Shown here: positions 59,550 to 64,000 of the stretch, one piece after another
How the letters are laid out: every line of letters starts with the position of its first letter
Numbering within the stretch: the stretch's first letter is position 1
DNA from: Warburgia ugandensis
Lineage: Eukaryota > Streptophyta > Magnoliopsida > Canellales > Canellaceae
Direction: 5' to 3'
NCBI GenBank assembly: GCA_035236585.1
Contig: CP141139.1
Coordinates: 50,723,217-50,787,216, forward strand
Length of the DNA stretch: 64,000 nt
The notes under the pieces: generated by a model
Databases searched by the model: none
Seen by the model: only the letters and a program-made list of their open reading frames with translations
Told to the model about the DNA's origin: nothing
Translations under genes and position numbers: made by a program

Positions 59550-61044
59550 TGTCTGTAAAGTTTTTATTGTGCACTTCATTCTTTTTGTGATTGCCAGTAA
59601 TATTTTTCCTTGATGATAGTGTAAACCTAATGGTTTCTTTACTCTTTCCAGCAGGATCTCCATTAGAGGTATGGCACAAGTAGTGAGTTCCATGTCTTGT
59701 TTACTTATTTTCAGTTCTGAAAGAATGTTAATACAAAGGAACGTCTTTAGATGAAGCTTAAACTTTAACTCATATTTGTTTTATACCTTTACATGAAGCA
59801 ATGGAAAGGATCAAGTTATATCTGACAATTTCTTCACTTAAATTCTCTATATATTTTGTACTCCAATCACATGTTTGAGATTGATTTTGTGATAGGTTTT
59901 GAGCTTCAACTAATAATATAGTTAGCGAGTTTGATATGCTCTTGATACACTCTTCACTTTCTCTTATCTAGTGCTTGTTTTCTTTTCACCTTCTTTGGAA
60001 CATGTTTACAGTTTGCATGTGCAAACAAATTCTTTAATTGGTTGAAGCATCATATAATGCCATCAAGTACTTACTCTTCTAACTTCAGGTTTCTGAACAA
60101 GTCCACATTAATGTGCCACCAAAGATTTGGCCCAACATGAGACAGGGTTTGAAAATTAACTCTAACTTGAATGGATAAAATGTGGAAATGTAACAATTAG
60201 GACTAGCTTAATCTTATATATATTTCTCTTTTCCTTCATATGTATGACTGAAGATATCCACAAAGGCATGATTTAGTAGAGGTGCAACTATGATTTGATG
60301 TTCTGCTCTTCTTTTCTTTTGTTATTCTGAAATTACCTACACCTTTTGCTTTTTCTATGCATTCTGTTGAACTTTTCACCAAATTTGGCAGTTTGATGGT
60401 TTTGACATTTTTAGTACTGCTTCATTTCATTCACTCGGAAGTAGCACACATTCTCTTAGGATAACCCACACAAACCTCTTTATTCTTCTTTGTCTTTGTT
60501 CTAATGCTTATTTACTTGAAAGTTTGCCTTCACATTCTTGATTATGACTAATATATAAGTAACCTCTTTTAGACTTAGTGTTAATTATTAACTTTTATCT
60601 CATTTTACACTACTTTTCACATAGTTAAGGAGTAAACTGATGCAGCTATGTCACTCATTTTTTTTAGGTGAAGTCAAGAACATTTAACAAATGGGGGCAT
60701 AGGAACTTTAAGATGCATTGAGTTTATTGGTCAATTAGCAACCAAACTTAAAGAGTCATTGTCGGTAATCAACCATAACATCAGCTGATTCTGAGCAAAT
60801 ACTACATAGATTCCTACAAAACCAAAAATCAAAAGTTGGGTATTGTAGATCTCACCACTTGAGTGTGTTTCTGTGCTTTGTCATCTCTTGGATGAGCCAG
60901 ATTGATTGTGTTTTGAGACAAAATCCTCCAACGATGGTCTACAACAGTGTCTAATTGGATGATTGAGATTGTCTGATTAGTTCCTAGCTTTCATTTACAA
61001 TTTTCAGCTAGATCTAAGGTAAGGCAATCCTATTTTATACTTGT
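59550..61044. other. Sequence downstream of the kinase fragment
   Basis: The C-lobe exons of a CDC7-like kinase were looked for and not found. A VSEQVHINVPPKIWPN piece after a consensus acceptor at about 60089 could be a far exon, but I cannot assign it. Confidence 0.35.
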
Positions 61045-61627
61045 TGTTAAGTGTGTAATTTTGGCCAAAATACCCCTAATTTAGCATTTAATTAGACCAT
61101 CTAATTCATTAATGTGGTAATTTTTGGATAGAATATAAACTTTAGCTCAAATTGACCATCCAATCATAAATTATCAAAATCAATAGTCAGATGATCATTT
61201 GAGCTAAATGGATACTTAATGTATGATTTAGATGACTCTAATATAGTCTTTGGTCTTGCAGATCAACTAAAGGAAGGCTGGATGGTTCAGATTGATATTC
61301 AACAATGCAAATGGATCAAAAGAGGAATGGATGGATCAGATTAAATTTTGACAGTGTAGATCATCTTGAAGATCATTAAGTAAAGAGGGGATGGTTTCTT
61401 AAATGAAGAAGAATTCTAAAAAGAAGAGGAGATTATGGATGAGATTTGCAAATAAGAGAAAGTCTCCTAAGAGGAAACCAACTACTGGAGGATGAGGAAA
61501 GAGGGGGAGGAGAACTGGGAATGGAGGAAAGATACAAAGAGGGAACTGTGGGATTTTTGGAGTTTTTTACTTTTACTTTCCTTGGCTTGCATCTCTTCCA
61601 CTTTTAATTTTATCATTGAACCCAATT

Positions 61628-61628
<1 letters not shown>

Positions 61629-61669
<41 letters not shown>
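61629..61669. repeat. Poly(T) run
   Basis: Forty-one T in a row at the start of the LTR pyrimidine-rich domain. It gives spurious poly-Phe and poly-Lys frames. Confidence 0.97.
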
Positions 61670-62544
61670 CTGTCTCGGTTTCCATTGTTTTGTTGGTTAT
61701 TATCCTCTACCCAACTCCACCCATCACCAGGCCCTAATCTCCATCACGCTTCCACACCAAACATGTATCCTATCCCTGTCCACACCAACCCCCTCTGTTC
61801 AATTCATCGCACCAGGAGTAGGAAGGTGCGGTCTCCTTTTGTCTTTGCTCCAGCACAGACAGCCTAGATCACCACGTGTTGGCCCTGTTCTCCTCACATC
61901 TCCTTTCTCAACTCTACCCAGTTTTCCCCCCATAGCACCTCCATGGTCGACCCAATTTTCCCGTCGTTCCCCACCAAGCCCAGCTTGGTTCTGATTGCTT
62001 CTCATCATCATCCACTATTCCTGTCTGCTCCATGCATCAGACTAGCCAGAGTTCATATCCCCTGCTCCTATCTTCTCCAATGTCCCCATCTCCTCCTAGA
62101 TTCCCACTTCTATCTTTCTTTTCCACTCACTCGCTCTCTTTCTCTTTCTCTCTCACTCGTCGACCCCTTTACCCAGACTGCATCAGACCGCCTTACATGC
62201 TCCCTCCACCATCACAGATCGGCTCCACCAAATGTCTTCACTTTCTCCCCACCAGTAGTTGGTTCCCTATTCACCCACACTAGCAAGCCCTTCTTCCACT
62301 TTTCCCTCCTTCACCAGATCCGGAAGCTCGGCCTAGTTTGGTACATATAGTACGGTAACCCCTCTGGTTATCTCTTTCTCTCTGCATCGACCACAATCTA
62401 CCAGTCGTCTACCTTGCTTCTCCACCACGCTAGTCGACACTTAGCTGATCCTCATCACCCAGCTGCACCAGGCTGCATTGTAGTAATGCCCAGCACAGCA
62501 CTGGCCGGGCACGTGCATGCCCATCTTCTCTTCCTCTAGTTACA

Positions 62545-62578
62545 TTTTTTTAATTTTTTTAATTTTTTTAATTTTTTA
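62545..62578. repeat. (TTTTTTTAA)n short tandem repeat
   Basis: About four units at the end of the pyrimidine-rich domain. Confidence 0.9.
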
Positions 62579-63307
62579 TGGGAAGTTTAAGGAAGTTTCT
62601 GGGAAAATTCCCTTTTGCCCTTAGTAGAAAATTTTTATTTACAATTTTGTCCTTATTTGTGTTCTATTTTATTTTTATTCTGTTATCTATGTTTTACGTT
62701 ATTCTCACTTAATCCAGGAACTATTTTATCTATCCATGTTTAACCGAATCGTCGGTTCTAGTTTAATTTTAAAAGATCTTCAATTGGCCATTCATTTCAA
62801 TTTCAAATTTCAATTAACTTTCAAATATGTGTTATAGGACAATTTAAAGCACTTTTACTATTCCTCATCTTTAATCTGAGAATATGAAATCAGATCTAAG
62901 CCGTCAAATCTTAAATTTCTTATTTAGCCTGGATCTCTCAGAAATTTTAGAATCTGCCTAATCCCTTAAGTGGATAATTAATCAAAAGTGCCAAAACATG
63001 TTGATGAAGGATGATCATGATTTAGGAAACTAGATCTATAGAAATTGAAGATAAGTAGTCTAGGGAAGTGAAATTTTATTAATTTTTTAGTTAAATTTCT
63101 ATTTTTTGGAATTAGATCTCTGTATTTCATTGATTAAACACATTTTAAGTTTGATTTCTCTTTTTATTGATTTTTGTCAATTAATTTTAATTTTTAAATA
63201 ATTAAAATTTATTAAAAACTCTAACTTCTTAAAGCACGTCCCTATGGGATCGACCCCTACTTGCATAAGCTATAGCACAATAGCCCGTGCACTTACGAAA
63301 AATAGCA

Positions 63308-64000
63308 AGAAGTTTTTGGCGTCATTGTCGAGTCCCGCAATAGAGTTTTTATAAAATGTAATTAAACATTCAAAAAATTCCAAAATTTTTAAAAATAAAA
63401 AAATGAGTTTTTTAAAGAAATGCATAGTTTTAGCATTTTAGGCAAATTTAGGTGTATTTTTCAAAATTTTTTAGTGCCACCTTATTTCCCAAATTTGGTA
63501 CGTATTTCAAATTTTCATTTTTTGGAAAATAGAAAAGTAGATGAAATTGGTAAGGCAATTTTCATCAAAATAGAAATTTCCTTGCTATCCTAGATTAGAA
63601 ATTTCCTTTTCTTTTGAGTGAATCTTGTAGTGAGGCCCCTTTGTAATTTGCATTTTCATTTCAATTTTTAAAGGGTTGTATAATACAAGCAAGTATAGGA
63701 TAAGGTGGCCTATACTTGATCTTTATCAGAAACCCCACTATAAGTTTCCTCACTCCTTTTAATTCTTAGATTAGGGTTTGGATTTTTATTGTTTGTTAGT
63801 ATAATTGCATATAGAAAGCATTTTTAGGGTTTTGCATTAGTTTACTATTTTAATTGTATTCTTAGCACACGATTAATGCTTTAAGGTGATATATATGTTG
63901 ATCAAACTTCCATGGAGTGTGAAATTTAATTAGTAAGGACACCCTACCCCACAAGATCAAGGGTGGATTTCATCACCACTCTTTGGCCCACCTAGGATAA
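63308..64000 (+). mobile_element. Primer site and leader of Athila-like element 3 (continues past window)
   Basis: The primer site at 63317-63334 reads TGGCGTCATTGTCGAGTC, a degraded tRNA-Asp type. The leader follows that at 39627-40320 closely, including TGAGTGAATCTTGTAGTGAG, GGATAAGGTGGCC and GGCCCACCTAGGATAA at the very end. The gag should lie just beyond the right edge. Confidence 0.88.

Larger units (their letters stand above)
61045..63307 (+). mobile_element. Athila-like LTR (family A, copy 3)
   Basis: It starts TGTTAAGTGTGTAATTTTGG and ends ...AATAGCA, about 2.26 kb. The start matches 29703 and 36519 (AATACCCCTAATTTAGCATT, AAATTGACCATCCAATCAT, GATGATCATTTGAGCT). The end matches 39500-39600 (TATGGGATCGACCCCTACTT, CACAATAGCCCGTGCACTTA). 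The middle holds a T run and a strong pyrimidine-rich domain (61620-62530). It carries no internal duplication, so its length is nearest to the original. Confidence 0.88.

Noticed and set aside
61492-62350. Frames with poly-Phe/Lys and Ser/Pro-rich text up to 135 codons
   Set aside because: Same explanation: T run and pyrimidine-rich part of the LTR.
1-64000. CRISPR arrays, operons, phage or bacterial mobile systems
   Set aside because: No regularly spaced repeats, bacterial ribosome sites or bacterial gene clusters. Spliceosomal introns and plant transposons indicate plant nuclear DNA.

Overview
This window is nuclear DNA of a flowering plant. The evidence is two intron-containing plant genes with canonical GT/AG junctions (a DUF863-family gene and a dCTP pyrophosphatase gene), plant-type Copia, Athila-like Gypsy, CACTA and RTE elements, Au-type tRNA SINEs, AT-rich spacers and long microsatellites. 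The RTE LINE and Au SINEs would suit an early-diverging or magnoliid-like lineage, but that placement is a weak inference. Nothing prokaryotic, organellar or CRISPR-like was seen.

Left part (1-12.5 kb): a minus-strand DUF863 gene runs from a likely TATA box near 12.52 kb, through a non-coding first exon (about 12.15-12.49 kb), a 4.7 kb 5'UTR intron carrying two Au SINEs, coding exon 1 (7257-7472) and coding exon 2 (5224-6064), into an intron of at least 5.2 kb. That intron holds a decayed RTE LINE (1263-about 4240) and a Copia element (1-1262). The remaining 3' exons must lie beyond the left edge.

Middle-left (12.5-26.4 kb): gene-poor spacer with a degraded Au SINE, a Copia RT/RNase H remnant (15.8-16.6 kb), two copies of a second tRNA-derived SINE family, an L1 fragment, a Gypsy integrase tail and a third full-length Au SINE.

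Centre (26.5-43.5 kb): a CACTA transposon with a TNP2-like transposase on the minus strand is cut at 29.70 kb by an Athila-like LTR. A nested or tandem complex follows: truncated LTR, second LTR with tRNA-Asp primer site, short non-autonomous interior, another LTR with an internal ~1 kb duplication, then an interior with decayed gag and protease but no pol.

Right part (43.5-64 kb): a tandem 139-bp duplication, three related MITE-like elements, LINE RNase H debris, an (AT)n tract, an unassigned segment at 47.1-48.4 kb, the small two-exon DCTPP1-type gene on the minus strand (50201-50684), a second CACTA element with subterminal repeats (from 54272), a CDC7-like kinase pseudogene retaining exon structure (58.35-59.55 kb), and a third Athila-like LTR with its primer site and leader (61045-64000).

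Only the DUF863 and DCTPP1 genes look intact as far as visible. They are functionally unrelated. The rest is mostly mobile-element sequence at various stages of decay. No clear candidate for a new biological system was found; the most unusual structures are the LTR complex and the exon-preserving kinase pseudogene.
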